The notes: generated by a model not told the origin, from the sequence alone. DNA of 64,000 bases from DAOVXM01 sp963746255 (GCA_963746255.1 CAVVAJ010000009.1:620001-684000), one strand, 5' to 3'. Positions 1-9,355 are shown, counted from the stretch's first letter. Translations and numbers: made by a program.

Positions 1-761
1 GACAAATGGGGATACTGACGCTAGATAGTGCCCAGCTTGTGTTCATAGATACACCTGGAGTACATATAGCAAAACACAAGCTTGGGAAAAACATGAATAT
101 CGAAGCCGCCGATACTCTCCAGGAATGCGACTTAGTATTATATATTGCCGATGCCAGCCAATCACCAGATGACGAAGACCGGTTGATCAACGACCTGCTA
201 AAAAAGCAGATAACGCGATTACCCGTCATATTGACATTAAACAAGATCGATTTACTAGAAACCAGCAAATTGGCAAATCGTCTTGATGAATACTCTAAAC
301 TGCTCGATGAGCCATCTGCGGTAACGATATCTGCATTGAGCAATTTCAACTTGGATAAACTGCTAAACACGATCATTGATAACCTACCTGAAGGATATCC
401 CTTCTTCCCAGAGGGTCAAGTGACAGATCTGTTCGAGCGCGAGCTGGCGGCTGATTTAATCCGTGAAGCGGCGCTCAATTTGCTGCGTGATGAAGTACCT
501 CATGGTATCGCCATCCGGGTTGATCAATTCACTGAGCGCGACGAGCATGGTGCATATATTGAAGCAACATTATTCGTCGAACGCGAGTCGCATAAAGGGA
601 TCGTGATCGGAAAAGGTGGCCGGATGTTAAAACAAATCGGATCCACTGCCAGATACGAAATCGAGAACATGAGCGGCCGGAAAGTATATTTACGTTTGCG
701 GGTCAAAGTCCGGAAGAACTGGCGCAACGATGAGAAAGTTCTGCGCTGGTTTGGCTATTGA
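1..761 (+). CDS. era: GTPase Era, 3' part (5' end outside window)
   Basis: Ribosome-associated GTPase for 16S rRNA maturation and 30S assembly. The reading frame is open back to the first bases, and the first in-frame ATG (position 6) lies inside the GTPase domain, so the true start is upstream of the window. Visible motifs are the G3 motif DTPG, the G4 motif NKID, and a C-terminal KH RNA-binding domain with GKGG (VIGKGGRMLKQIG) ending in the family-typical basic tail with VRKNWRND. The G1 P-loop is missing only because of the window edge. A convergent gene follows, with an inverted repeat between them. Confidence 0.95.
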   Translation, partial: QMGILTLDSAQLVFIDTPGVHIAKHKLGKNMNIEAADTLQECDLVLYIADASQSPDDEDRLINDLLKKQITRLPVILTLNKIDLLETSKLANRLDEYSKLLDEPSAVTISALSNFNLDKLLNTIIDNLPEGYPFFPEGQVTDLFERELAADLIREAALNLLRDEVPHGIAIRVDQFTERDEHGAYIEATLFVERESHKGIVIGKGGRMLKQIGSTARYEIENMSGRKVYLRLRVKVRKNWRNDEKVLRWFGY

Positions 762-894
762 TCTGTGTCATCCTGATTCTATTATTCCAGCAAATTGCTG
801 ATTCAAAGAATTTATTGAGTTGCGAAATAATCGGGGGCAAACGACAGCGGTCTGAAACTGACTAACTTCTCTAGCTGCCCATTGTAAGAAACAA

Positions 895-933
895 CCTGCC
901 TCCGCATCTCAATTACAGATAGCCGGAGGCAGG
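895..933. terminator. inverted repeat between convergent genes
   Basis: CCTGCCTCCG (895-904) pairs perfectly with CGGAGGCAGG (924-933) around a 19-nt loop. It lies between the ends of era (+) and the bactofilin-like gene (-). There is no clear T-tract on either side, so it may be a weak or Rho-assisted terminator. The stem is seen; the function is inferred. Confidence 0.4.
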
Positions 934-986
934 CGTCAACAACGTGAATTGATGGGTGATATATTAACTGATAATCTCAGCTGCGG

Positions 987-2090
987 TCAGCTATCAGTTT
1001 GACTCCCTGCTTCTTGCTCATCTTCTACGGTCTGTTCCCCACCCGTCTGCCCCGATTCCGATGGCTCTGATTCACCACCGGTGGATAGCTCAGGGGGTGT
1101 GGGTGGTGTTTGTGGTGCAGATGGTTCAAATGCGGTGGCTGAGTAACTATCACTTGATGGGTAGTCCTGCGTGCCAAATCTCGATAGCAGCAGTGCACCT
1201 AACCCGATCATACCTGCTAGTGCCGGGAAGATCCATCCTAAGCAGGGTATCGCCATATCTAAACCATTGATCACCAGAATTAAGATAAACGTGCCCAAAC
1301 CTGCCGAGAGAGCCGGCGCCCATTCATGGGAAAACATACTGTTCAGTCGTTTTCCGATCTCGTACCCTAAAGCGATCAAACCAAATGCCCAAGCAATAGA
1401 GACTAATAAAACCAGCAGAATCGCACCTGGTATTAAGATGATCGTAATCGAAAGCAGCAGCACTGCAAAAGGTAGCACTACGGCAGTGAGCAAACCTAAC
1501 GCCCAGGACAGCACGGGCTGCTTGAAGGCGGTTTTGGCTGTACGTTCGGTATATTTCGGCAGCAGCAATACAACTAGGATAGCGACTGCAGCCCAAAGGA
1601 AGAGCCTGAAGATGAACCACAAAAGATCAAAAACCGGTGAGAAGCGAAAGCCAAGACGAGGGATTTCGACACCAGCAGGGAAACTGAGTGAGAGCGGTCC
1701 GGTCAGGCCATCGATCAGCTCTCCTGAAATATCTGCTCCAAGCGCCTGATCGACACGCCCACCGAGTAGAACGACATCACCGTCTACGACACCGCTGTCC
1801 CCGACATCGACGACACCGCCCATTGCGATCACATCGCCGGTAATTTCTCCATTGACCTCTAGGGTCCCCCCAAATAGGATTACATCCCCATCGAGGAGTG
1901 ATTCAGCCTCGGTATAAACAATTCCCCCAAAGACAATTAGATTTCCATCCAGTGTCTCGCCGCTATAAAGGGTGTAGGATCCCCCTAAAACAACTTTATC
2001 CTCATGTAGGTCCTTGGCATACGCTACCCCAGGCCAGGCGATAGCGAGTAAGAGCGCCAAAAATATAAATAAACTCGTTCTGTTTTTCAT
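987..2090 (-). CDS. bactofilin-like/polymer-forming membrane protein
   Basis: Protein of 367 aa. A signal peptide (MKNRTSLFIFLALLLAIAWP) is followed by short repeats rich in GD-V-GG (about residues 25-115), the pattern of the right-handed beta-helix found in bactofilin/DUF583 proteins. Four or five membrane helices follow, then a Pro/Ser/Glu-rich polar tail. I chose the ATG at 2090 because a GGAGGG ribosome site lies just upstream and the signal peptide begins there; a longer reading would run through the anti-sigma gene. It overlaps the anti-sigma stop by ATGA (2087-2090), implying translational coupling. Likely the surface effector of this sigma/anti-sigma operon; substrate unknown. Confidence 0.75.
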   Translation of the reverse strand: MKNRTSLFIFLALLLAIAWPGVAYAKDLHEDKVVLGGSYTLYSGETLDGNLIVFGGIVYTEAESLLDGDVILFGGTLEVNGEITGDVIAMGGVVDVGDSGVVDGDVVLLGGRVDQALGADISGELIDGLTGPLSLSFPAGVEIPRLGFRFSPVFDLLWFIFRLFLWAAVAILVVLLLPKYTERTAKTAFKQPVLSWALGLLTAVVLPFAVLLLSITIILIPGAILLVLLVSIAWAFGLIALGYEIGKRLNSMFSHEWAPALSAGLGTFILILVINGLDMAIPCLGWIFPALAGMIGLGALLLSRFGTQDYPSSDSYSATAFEPSAPQTPPTPPELSTGGESEPSESGQTGGEQTVEDEQEAGSQTDS

Positions 2091-2635
2091 GGTAATACCC
2101 TCCGAATATTGGTTAGTTTTTGAATAGAGACAAACCATATGCTGACTGAAGAAATCAGCGCAACAACAACCGCGACCCAAACAATTGGGGGAGCAAAGGA
2201 AAATAATTTCTGGAGCAATTTTGAAACCGCTGAGAGTAAATTGCTTACCGAAGCGATCACAAGGGTCACGCGGTATAAAGATGTCAGCAGGTAGGGCAAT
2301 GGGGTTTGGATAACCGGGAAGAGGAAGAGGGATAACAATCCAAACAGCATCAGAGTCCCTATCCCGAAAATTGCCAGGGTAATTACCGTTTGCTGGCGGA
2401 ATTTTTTGCCAAGGTCAGCTGCTAGCACGCCCTGCCAACGTTCAGCAAACCCCACTGCAGGTGACATTTGGACAGCTAGTGAGAACTGCTGCTCCACACT
2501 TCGCCAAGCGGCAAATAATTGGCGGCAGGTTTCACATGTGTCGAGATGTTCTTTGAGCTGCAGATTCTCCTGCTCAGATAAAGGGCTATCGGAGAGCAAC
2601 CAATCTTCAAAAGGCTGGTGATTGTAACTCGCCAT
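2087..2635 (-). CDS. anti-sigma factor with zinc-finger-like N-terminus
   Basis: Protein of 182 aa. The N-terminus carries the ZAS-type signature H-x3-C-x2-C (HLDTCETC, near residues 30-37), typical of cytoplasmic anti-sigma domains that hold an ECF sigma factor. Two hydrophobic segments follow (about residues 80-105 and 145-170), so it is probably membrane anchored. Its start overlaps the sigma gene by 29 bp and its stop overlaps the next gene by 4 bp, giving a tightly coupled operon. The family role is known; the signal sensed is not. Confidence 0.8.
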   Translation of the reverse strand: MASYNHQPFEDWLLSDSPLSEQENLQLKEHLDTCETCRQLFAAWRSVEQQFSLAVQMSPAVGFAERWQGVLAADLGKKFRQQTVITLAIFGIGTLMLFGLLSLFLFPVIQTPLPYLLTSLYRVTLVIASVSNLLSAVSKLLQKLFSFAPPIVWVAVVVALISSVSIWFVSIQKLTNIRRVLP

Positions 2636-3227
2636 GGTGATTTCTCTCTTGCGGTTGAATTTTTTGCTGCTGGTCTATCCATGTTTGCGCCAAACTGTGT
2701 CGCGCCCGGTGTAAGCGGCTTTTGACAGCACTTTCCGTGAGGTCTAATGCTTGGCTGATTTCCTGGTAAGAAAGATCGTTCCAATAATACATAACGACTG
2801 CTGCTCGATCGACGGGATTGAGAGTATGAAGCAGCTTCCTAACCTTTTCCTGTTCTTGACGTTGAGTCATTCTCGATTCGGGACCTGGCTTTCCGTCAAC
2901 AACTTCAAAGTATGGCAAATCTTCGGTTGAAACGATCGTCATTCGCCGTTTACGCAATTGGTCGATACAATAATGAGCCGCAATTGACATCAGCCAGGTA
3001 GCGAATGAACGTGAGTTGTCATATTTTTTCATCGACTTATATGCTCGCAAGAATGTCTCTTGGGCAGCATCCTCCGCATCACCCGTGTTGTTAAGCATTC
3101 GATAGCATAAATTATAGACCGGTGTTTGGTATAGTTCTACCAATGCAGAAAAAGCTTGTGGATCACCTTGCCGAGCAGTCGCCAGCAATGTGGCTTCGCT
3201 GTCTTGCACAACAATTCTCCTCATCAT
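2607..3227 (-). CDS. RNA polymerase ECF sigma factor (RpoE-like)
   Basis: Protein of 206 aa, normal for an ECF sigma factor. Region 2 is visible as YQTPVYNLCYRMLNNTGDAE followed by DAAQETFLRAY, and region 4 as the helix-turn-helix YQEISQALDLTESAVKSRLH. It directs RNA polymerase to stress or surface-sensing promoters and is encoded first in an operon with its anti-sigma factor and a bactofilin-like protein. Two ATG codons are adjacent at the start (3227 and 3224). Autoregulation is usual for such operons, but I could not recognise a clear cognate promoter upstream. Confidence 0.9.
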   Translation of the reverse strand: MMRRIVVQDSEATLLATARQGDPQAFSALVELYQTPVYNLCYRMLNNTGDAEDAAQETFLRAYKSMKKYDNSRSFATWLMSIAAHYCIDQLRKRRMTIVSTEDLPYFEVVDGKPGPESRMTQRQEQEKVRKLLHTLNPVDRAAVVMYYWNDLSYQEISQALDLTESAVKSRLHRARHSLAQTWIDQQQKIQPQERNHHGELQSPAF

Positions 3228-3540
3228 GTGATCAGCACCATTTCCATACGCCGGTCAAGCGGTGCTTCTCTGATACTGTATACGCAGCATTATTGATTTG
3301 GTTGCAGAAGTTACTAAAGAATACCGAGATAATATCCATACCCGTATCTATATACCCAATGATTCGCCAGGATTGGCATTGATTTTGATCATGGGAACAA
3401 TCACGCTTCCATCAAACCAGGCTGTTTAGGATGCAGAAAACTCCCCTCAGAAGCATTGTTGTTAACAAGTAAATGACTTTGAGATAGGGCTCTTATACCG
3501 GCAACTTCTGCTGATACCACCATAAATTTCAATGGCTAGC
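3228..3540. other. intergenic region upstream of the sigma operon
   Basis: A stretch of 313 bp between the sigma gene start and the end of the next minus-strand gene. It must contain the sigma operon promoter and the end of the 3541-6716 operon. I see no convincing coding region and no strong hairpin. Confidence 0.5.
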
Positions 3541-4440
3541 TTACTTATCGAGCAGTGAAATGCCAGCCAATGTTTCCAATATCTCGACAACAGCAGAATT
3601 ATCCATTTCCGCAAGCCCCATTTCAATCATGGCGTTGAACAACTGCGCATCGAGAGCGGCAGAAGGTATAGGGATACCATACTCGCGAGCAGTATCAACA
3701 ACAATCGCCAAATCTTTGGCCTGCATATAAGCCTTAAAACCGGGAGCACGGTTTCCTGCAAATAAACGCGGTGGTTTTATATCCAATGTCCAGCACTGCG
3801 CAGCCCCACCTCGTATGGCAGCCACAACTTTCTCGGGATCAGCTCCGGCTTTACGCGCAAATATCATCAGCTCACCCATGGCGACCATCTGTGCAGCTGT
3901 CATAATTTGGTTAGCTGCCTTTGCGATTTGACCAGTGCCAATATCGCCAACATGCGTAATTGTCTTTCCCAATACATTAAATACGGGTCGGACCAGCTCC
4001 AATATCTCTGTATCACCACCAACCATGATTGCTAATGTACCTTCTCGTGCGCCGATATCGCCACCACTAACAGGAGCATCCAGCGAAGTCACACCTCGCA
4101 AACGAAGTTGCTGCGCAATATACCGGGCTGTCGCGGGTTTGATCGTCGAATTATCCACGAATATCAGTCCGGGATGGGCGCCTTCAATGATCCCTCCCGA
4201 GCCCAATACAACCTGCTCAACGTCAGGAGAGTCAGGTAGATTGGTAAAGACGACATCGACCTGCTCGGCCACCTCGGCAGGATTATCCGCTCCTTGGGCC
4301 CCCTCAGCCTCAAGCTCAACCACCGCTGCCTGACTGCGATTATGGACAACCAATGGAAAACCTGCCCGTAAGATATTACGAGCCATCGATTTACCCATTA
4401 AACCCAACCCTATATAACCAACCCGAATATTATCTATCAT
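3541..4440 (-). CDS. beta-hydroxyacid dehydrogenase, NAD(P)-dependent
   Basis: Protein of 299 aa in the family of 3-hydroxyisobutyrate dehydrogenase and tartronate semialdehyde reductase (GarR/MmsB). The N-terminal Rossmann motif is VGYIGLGLMGKSMARNI. The substrate-binding signature is DAPVSGGDIGAREGTLA, and the catalytic lysine lies in GTGQIAKAANQIM. It oxidises a beta-hydroxy acid to the semialdehyde; which one cannot be told from sequence. Last gene of a three-gene minus-strand operon, 39 bp after the S51-like gene. Confidence 0.88.
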   Translation of the reverse strand: MIDNIRVGYIGLGLMGKSMARNILRAGFPLVVHNRSQAAVVELEAEGAQGADNPAEVAEQVDVVFTNLPDSPDVEQVVLGSGGIIEGAHPGLIFVDNSTIKPATARYIAQQLRLRGVTSLDAPVSGGDIGAREGTLAIMVGGDTEILELVRPVFNVLGKTITHVGDIGTGQIAKAANQIMTAAQMVAMGELMIFARKAGADPEKVVAAIRGGAAQCWTLDIKPPRLFAGNRAPGFKAYMQAKDLAIVVDTAREYGIPIPSAALDAQLFNAMIEMGLAEMDNSAVVEILETLAGISLLDK

Positions 4441-4479
4441 GGCATCTCCTTACATGGATGGTTTGTCAAATAAATCCAG

Positions 4480-5619
4480 CTAAATTGGCGAAACCTCTGA
4501 TCCATCTGGGCTATCCTGTACTTGCCAACCCAACGCATGGATTTGGGCGCGTAGTACGTCAGCCTTTTTCCAATCCTTACTCTCCCTCGCGCCTTGCCTT
4601 CTCTCAACCAAGTCATACACTTCATCCGGGATTTCCACATCCGGTGGTTGGCTAACCACCAAGGACTGTGCACGCTGCCAAATATCCGATGGTAATATCT
4701 CTTCGAAGTTTGCCTGTTTAAACATGCCAATTCGCTTCAATTCGAAAGATTCTCCGCTTTGAAACTGATGAATATGTCCGGAGCGTATGCGCACTACTTC
4801 GTCTAGACCTGCCTCTTCCAAATCTTGGAAAGGAGTAGCACCTGGGTGCACGGGCCCAGTATGGAGCAGAGTCACACCACCCTTACCGACAACATGACAA
4901 CATGCTTGTGCAGGATCCATAATTAAGGCGGTATGCTCATCGATTCCCACTACGGTCATCTTTGCGGGCAGCAATTCCATCAATCGTTCGAAACGCGGCT
5001 GGCCCATAAAACAACGACTGGTGTCTAAGTCTGGACCGCCTTCATTATTGTTCCAATGGGGTACAAACACTAACTGCAAGCCGTAGTATCCAAACAAATC
5101 TAACCCTGGCTTCCAATGTAAATCTTCGCCAACTTTATAAATTTCATAAACCGGCAGCGCTTGATTGCCTATTGCGATGACTGCGGCGCTTGCTAAGGCG
5201 ATTGCCGCCCCAAGCCGATGGCGTGCTATCGTGTTGTACCAGACCAGGCTATCCTTTAACTGGCGAACTGCATATGTTGGGCTGCCAGGCCCCATAAAGA
5301 TCAAATCGGCTTGCAGCAGCGGTGCTGAGATAACCGGATCGTCTGGGCTATGATCGGTGCCGCGCATCCGTGCCGGCACGATTGTTATTTGGGGTTGGTA
5401 ATTCTGCAAGTGCTGCTCAATAAAATCAGCCACGCGTCCGATGACATGAGCGGAATTCAATTCAAACCCCGCAGGCGTCTCCAACAAAGCCACATTAGGT
5501 GAGGGTCGGAGGTCCTGCAGAACGGTATCGAGGACTTTCCGGCCGCTCGCAGAAGTCTCTCCAGATCCGAATAAGATGATCGGTCCTGGGCTAGCTGGTG
5601 TATCGGATGGAACTTTCAT
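4480..5619 (-). CDS. peptidase S51-like protein fused to CysRS-type C-terminal tail
   Basis: Protein of 379 aa. Residues about 10-310 resemble the peptidase S51/cyanophycinase class-I-amidotransferase-like fold: an ILFGSGETSASG start, GPGSPTYAVRQLKDS, and a nucleophile-elbow-like ALASAAVIAIG. The last about 45 residues (RRQGARESKDWKKADVLRAQ, then LGWQVQDSPDGS) closely match the C-terminal helical segment of cysteinyl-tRNA synthetase, though no synthetase catalytic domain is present. The start at 5619 is supported by GGAGG just upstream; an earlier in-frame ATG at 5640 is possible. Automatic annotation may miscall it cysteinyl-tRNA synthetase. Operon with the flanking oxidoreductases; substrate unknown. 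Confidence 0.75.
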   Translation of the reverse strand: MKVPSDTPASPGPIILFGSGETSASGRKVLDTVLQDLRPSPNVALLETPAGFELNSAHVIGRVADFIEQHLQNYQPQITIVPARMRGTDHSPDDPVISAPLLQADLIFMGPGSPTYAVRQLKDSLVWYNTIARHRLGAAIALASAAVIAIGNQALPVYEIYKVGEDLHWKPGLDLFGYYGLQLVFVPHWNNNEGGPDLDTSRCFMGQPRFERLMELLPAKMTVVGIDEHTALIMDPAQACCHVVGKGGVTLLHTGPVHPGATPFQDLEEAGLDEVVRIRSGHIHQFQSGESFELKRIGMFKQANFEEILPSDIWQRAQSLVVSQPPDVEIPDEVYDLVERRQGARESKDWKKADVLRAQIHALGWQVQDSPDGSEVSPI

Positions 5620-5699
5620 AATACCTCCACGATTCCTCATCGAGGGACGGATGAGTATGACATATCCCATTAGCCCCACTTTCCGCTCGTGAGAGAAAT

Positions 5700-6716
5700 C
5701 TATTCTCCCGTATATCTCCTAATAATATTTGGGACCAGATATTCGCTAAAAGATCGTTCGAGATCATACTCCGGATGCCAATCCCAATCCCGCTGTGCTT
5801 GTGTATCATCAAGATCAGCCGGCCAGGAATTAACGATTACTTGTCGTTTCAGGTCAGGTTCGAAACTTACCTGGGCATCCGGGAAGTATTTCCGAACCCA
5901 ATCATAGAATTCCATCGCGCTCAAGCTGAAACTGGTGACATTGTACACTCGGCGCCCAAGTGTCTCCCGGGGAGCAGCCCTCAGTTGGATCAAGGCTTTT
6001 ACAGCATCAGGCATCGCCATAAAGGGGATCCGCACATCCTCCCGAACAAAGCACGCATATGGTTCACCTTTCGCCGCAGCGTGGAGCATTTCTGGACCAT
6101 AATCACTCGTACCTCCGCTGGGCACTGTGAGAGCGCTGATTAATCCCGGGAAGCGCAGACTCCGGAAGTCCAACATGATGGGCTTGTCAGCCGCAAGTTG
6201 GCGGTAGTGGTCGCTGAAATAGATGCCTAGCTGTTCGCAGTAGAGCTTATTGCAGCCGTACATCGTGCGAGGATAGTTCCACTCCCATTCCCGGACGCGT
6301 GCATAAGCCTGCTTTGTATCCAAGTCTGGTAAACCATAAGCCGCAATTGAGCTGGGGAAGATAAACTTCACGGGCAAGCCGCGCCACTCGGATTGCTCGG
6401 ATGCTAATTGAAGTAACCGCAATGTCCCCTCAACATTCACGCGATGAGCCGCTTCGGGCGTAAACTCACTCCTGGTCGATAACAGTGCGGCAAGGTGGAA
6501 AATCGTGTCTATCTCGTATTCACTTACTAAGCGCGAGAGCAATGATTGGTCCAAAATATCCCCCTGTATATGAGTGGTCAGCTTTGCAATTTCTTCAGGT
6601 AGAGGCTGTAAGTCAATTGTGACTAACTGTCCAGAAAACTCCTTCGCCATGATCTCGACGAGAGCATGCCCAATTTCCCCCGCTGCCCCTGTAATTAGAA
6701 CTATTTTCTTGCGCAT
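5700..6716 (-). CDS. SDR-family NAD-dependent L-threonine dehydrogenase-like protein
   Basis: Protein of 338 aa, extended short-chain dehydrogenase. The NAD-binding motif is ITGAAGEIG, and the catalytic Ser and Tyr-x3-Lys lie in PSSIAAYG and YGCNKLYCE. Downstream sequence resembles SDR-type L-threonine 3-dehydrogenase: RFPGLISALTVPSGGTSDYG, PFMAMPDAVKAL and SWPADLDDTQAQRDWDW. The likely reaction is threonine to 2-amino-3-ketobutyrate, but related epimerases share the fold. First gene of the operon 6716-3541; purA is divergent. Confidence 0.8.
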   Translation of the reverse strand: MRKKIVLITGAAGEIGHALVEIMAKEFSGQLVTIDLQPLPEEIAKLTTHIQGDILDQSLLSRLVSEYEIDTIFHLAALLSTRSEFTPEAAHRVNVEGTLRLLQLASEQSEWRGLPVKFIFPSSIAAYGLPDLDTKQAYARVREWEWNYPRTMYGCNKLYCEQLGIYFSDHYRQLAADKPIMLDFRSLRFPGLISALTVPSGGTSDYGPEMLHAAAKGEPYACFVREDVRIPFMAMPDAVKALIQLRAAPRETLGRRVYNVTSFSLSAMEFYDWVRKYFPDAQVSFEPDLKRQVIVNSWPADLDDTQAQRDWDWHPEYDLERSFSEYLVPNIIRRYTGE

Positions 6717-7056
6717 GTTTAGCTCCTCAATGTATATTTCGTTCCAGCATGGAAGCTGGTTGAATTGCTCCGATTGTTGTCTCTATGCTAGAATATATCT
6801 GCATAGTTCCCAGTGACCATATTGCAGCGATGTATTACGCAGCATGCGTTTCCCGAGGATTTACAGATGACTAGATTATTTTACATCACCTTTACCATGC
6901 GTCCACATTGACAACATCGAAAACCTACCCCAATGCTGATCACTGAATCACAGGGACTTCTCAGATAAACATAATTGGTATATTTATCGGTATCCTGCAG
7001 GTTATCGAAAGAACAATTTCAACCATTACTCGGTATTAAAATGGAGGAGGAGCGGT
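6717..7056. other. divergent intergenic region
   Basis: A stretch of 340 bp between two divergent genes, so it should hold promoters in both directions. A strong Shine-Dalgarno (GGAGGAGGAG, from 7043) precedes purA. I could not define a convincing -35/-10 pair or any small gene or riboswitch. Confidence 0.5.
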
Positions 7057-8349
7057 ATGCCAGTAGATATTATTGTCGGTGCTCAATGGGGGGATGAGGG
7101 GAAAGGGCGGATGGTCGACCTGCTCGCAGCCAAAGCAGATTTTGTCGCTCGATATAACGGCGGAGACAACGCCGGGCACACAGTAACGGTGAAGGACAAC
7201 ACTTTCAAGCTGCATGTAGTCCCCTCTGGGATCATCCACCCGCATACAATTAGTGTCATCGGCAACGGGGTTGTACTTAATCCAAGCACGTTGCTGGAAG
7301 AGATAACCACACTGCTGAATGCAGGAGTTGATGTAACCCCGCAACGATTACGAATCTCTCACGCTACCCATTTGATCACCCCAGCTCATCGGGCGCTCGA
7401 TTCCGCGCAGGAAGCTGCCCGTGGCAAGGATGCTATCGGTACTACGATGCGCGGTATTGGACCTGCATACACTGATAAAGTAGCCCGTAAAGGGCTGCGT
7501 GTTGGGCAGATGCTGGATATCAGTGCATTTGAGAAAAGAATCCGTTATCACACTGAAGACATCAATCGTTTATTGGTAGAATATTATCGTACGGATCCAA
7601 TCGATTCACAAACCATAACTGAGGAATATGTGGGATATGCCAAGCATCTCCGTCCCCATATCAGTGATGTATCCGCAGAATTGAACAGAGGACTTGCAAA
7701 CGGCAAACATGTACTGGCCGAAGGTGCGCAGGGAACACTCTTAGACTTAGACCACGGGACGTATCCATTCGTTACCAGTTCAACACCGATTGCTGCCGGC
7801 GCTCTGAGCGGTTTAGGAATCGGCATTAAACATGTCGGGCGGATCATTGGGGTTACTAAGGCTTTCCAAACCCGCGTCGGTGCCGGCCCCTTCCCCAGCG
7901 AGGTCGCTGGAAAGTACGCTGAGCGGCTGCGTGGGAGCGGAGAGAACCCATGGGATGAGTTTGGAACAACAACAGGCAGGCCAAGACGGGTTGGCTGGCT
8001 AGATCTAGTCTTACTGCGTTACGCAGTCCGCATCAATGGATTCACAGAGCTGGCGATTACAAAGCTGGATATCCTAAGTGGATTTGAGTCGCTCAAGCTA
8101 TGCAAAAGGTATCAAGTTGGCAATCATCACTATGAAGAACTGCCCATGGGTCCTGATAATTTGGATCCCTTCCACCCAGAATATGAAGAACTTGCTGGCT
8201 GGCAGACAGATATTCAAGGAGCCCGTAGCTGGTTAGATCTTCCGGCAGCCGCTCGCGAGTATATTAACTTTATCGCGAATATCACCAAAATCCCGGTTAG
8301 CTATATCTCGGTTGGTCCGGAACGCGATCAAATCGTTGTGAATCACTAA
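7057..8349 (+). CDS. purA: adenylosuccinate synthetase
   Basis: Protein of 430 aa, full length. It joins IMP and aspartate with GTP to make adenylosuccinate, the first step from IMP to AMP. Motifs: the N-terminal P-loop-like GAQWGDEGKG, NGGDNAGHTV, the central TTMRGIGPAYTDKVARKGLR, and the C-terminal TTGRPRRVGWLD followed by TKLDILSG. The start has a near-ideal GGAGGAGGAG ribosome site. No other purine gene is nearby. Confidence 0.98.
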   Translation: MPVDIIVGAQWGDEGKGRMVDLLAAKADFVARYNGGDNAGHTVTVKDNTFKLHVVPSGIIHPHTISVIGNGVVLNPSTLLEEITTLLNAGVDVTPQRLRISHATHLITPAHRALDSAQEAARGKDAIGTTMRGIGPAYTDKVARKGLRVGQMLDISAFEKRIRYHTEDINRLLVEYYRTDPIDSQTITEEYVGYAKHLRPHISDVSAELNRGLANGKHVLAEGAQGTLLDLDHGTYPFVTSSTPIAAGALSGLGIGIKHVGRIIGVTKAFQTRVGAGPFPSEVAGKYAERLRGSGENPWDEFGTTTGRPRRVGWLDLVLLRYAVRINGFTELAITKLDILSGFESLKLCKRYQVGNHHYEELPMGPDNLDPFHPEYEELAGWQTDIQGARSWLDLPAAAREYINFIANITKIPVSYISVGPERDQIVVNH

Positions 8350-8412
8350 CACATAAACCCTGAATCGGCTGTTTATTTCATTATCCGGAGAACAACAGAA
8401 CACTCGGCACAG

Positions 8413-9228
8413 ATGGCACATCAAACTGGAAAGTTACCAGCATTTACACTCTTCATCATCGTAATTACTTTCTTGAGCGGATGCATTTCTCAATCTGTTA
8501 AGCCAACGCCCATACCGAGCAGTACAGCGATACAGGTTTCGAATACACCCACGGCAACGATTGTTTGGTTTCCTCCGACTGCAACCGCAACAATATTCCC
8601 AACACCAGCCATTACGCCAACGATCGATCTACGTCCTCAGGTTGGAAATATAATTCTCAATGATGACTTCACCGATCCTGCTCCATGGCAATTAACCCAC
8701 TCCAACACTACCAGCGTTGCCCTAGGGCAAGAAGAAATCACCTTAGCCTTAAATCAACCGGGCGGGTATCTATTCACACTGCGTGATGAACCTGTTTTGC
8801 GGGATTTTTATCTCGAGATTACCGCTAGCCCAAGTTTGTGCCGGGGAGAAGATGAATATGGTTTGCTGTTGCGGGTATCGCCATCCCTGGACTTCTATCG
8901 GTTCTCCCTGTCTTGCGATGGGCAGATTCGCCTTGATAAATACTATCAAGGTCGAGCTTCCTCTCCGCAGCCGTTCATGATGAGTGGTGCGATCCCACCA
9001 GGGGCACCCAGTCAGAGCCGGTTAGCGGTATGGCTTCGAGGCAAAGAAATGCATTTCTTTGCCAATAGCGAACACTTATTTTCAGTCAACGATCCTTCTA
9101 TCACTGCCGGGACGCTCGGGATGTTCATTCGCTCAGCTGGTGAAAATGCTGTTACTGTCAGCTTTTCCGAATTGGGAATCTATACAACTGATGCTGGACC
9201 AGCACTACTAGAAGAAAGTCCCCAATGA
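8413..9228 (+). CDS. lipoprotein with LamG/3-keto-disaccharide-hydrolase-like domain
   Basis: Protein of 271 aa. A signal peptide ends in the lipobox LSGC (near residue 25), followed by a Thr/Pro-rich linker (repeated PTAT, PTIPT-like units) and a beta-rich domain of about 180 residues. That domain resembles the jelly-roll domain at the C-terminus of the HtrA-like protein at 30344-32065, so both may bind the same class of ligand, possibly glycan. No obvious Shine-Dalgarno precedes the start. It lies 63 bp after purA but is not related to it functionally. Confidence 0.65.
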   Translation: MAHQTGKLPAFTLFIIVITFLSGCISQSVKPTPIPSSTAIQVSNTPTATIVWFPPTATATIFPTPAITPTIDLRPQVGNIILNDDFTDPAPWQLTHSNTTSVALGQEEITLALNQPGGYLFTLRDEPVLRDFYLEITASPSLCRGEDEYGLLLRVSPSLDFYRFSLSCDGQIRLDKYYQGRASSPQPFMMSGAIPPGAPSQSRLAVWLRGKEMHFFANSEHLFSVNDPSITAGTLGMFIRSAGENAVTVSFSELGIYTTDAGPALLEESPQ

Positions 9229-9254
9229 ACCACGGGTAAGGTGATGCTTCGTCA

Positions 9255-9284
9255 CTGGAAATATTGCTAGCGGAATATTTCCAG
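9255..9284. repeat. perfect 11-bp inverted repeat
   Basis: CTGGAAATATT (9255-9265) and AATATTTCCAG (9274-9284) are exact reverse complements around an 8-nt spacer. It lies between the lipoprotein stop and the methyltransferase start. It has no T-tract, so an operator or an mRNA-stabilising hairpin is as likely as a terminator. Confidence 0.5.
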
Positions 9285-9355
9285 CGAGCATAACCGCTTG
9301 GGATGAACACGATACAAAATTAGACATCCATTGTTGTTTTGAGAGATAAGTAGAC

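Noticed and set aside
1171..1749. 192-aa plus-strand open frame opposite the bactofilin-like gene
   Set aside because: Antisense to a clearly coding gene and without recognisable domain or ribosome site.
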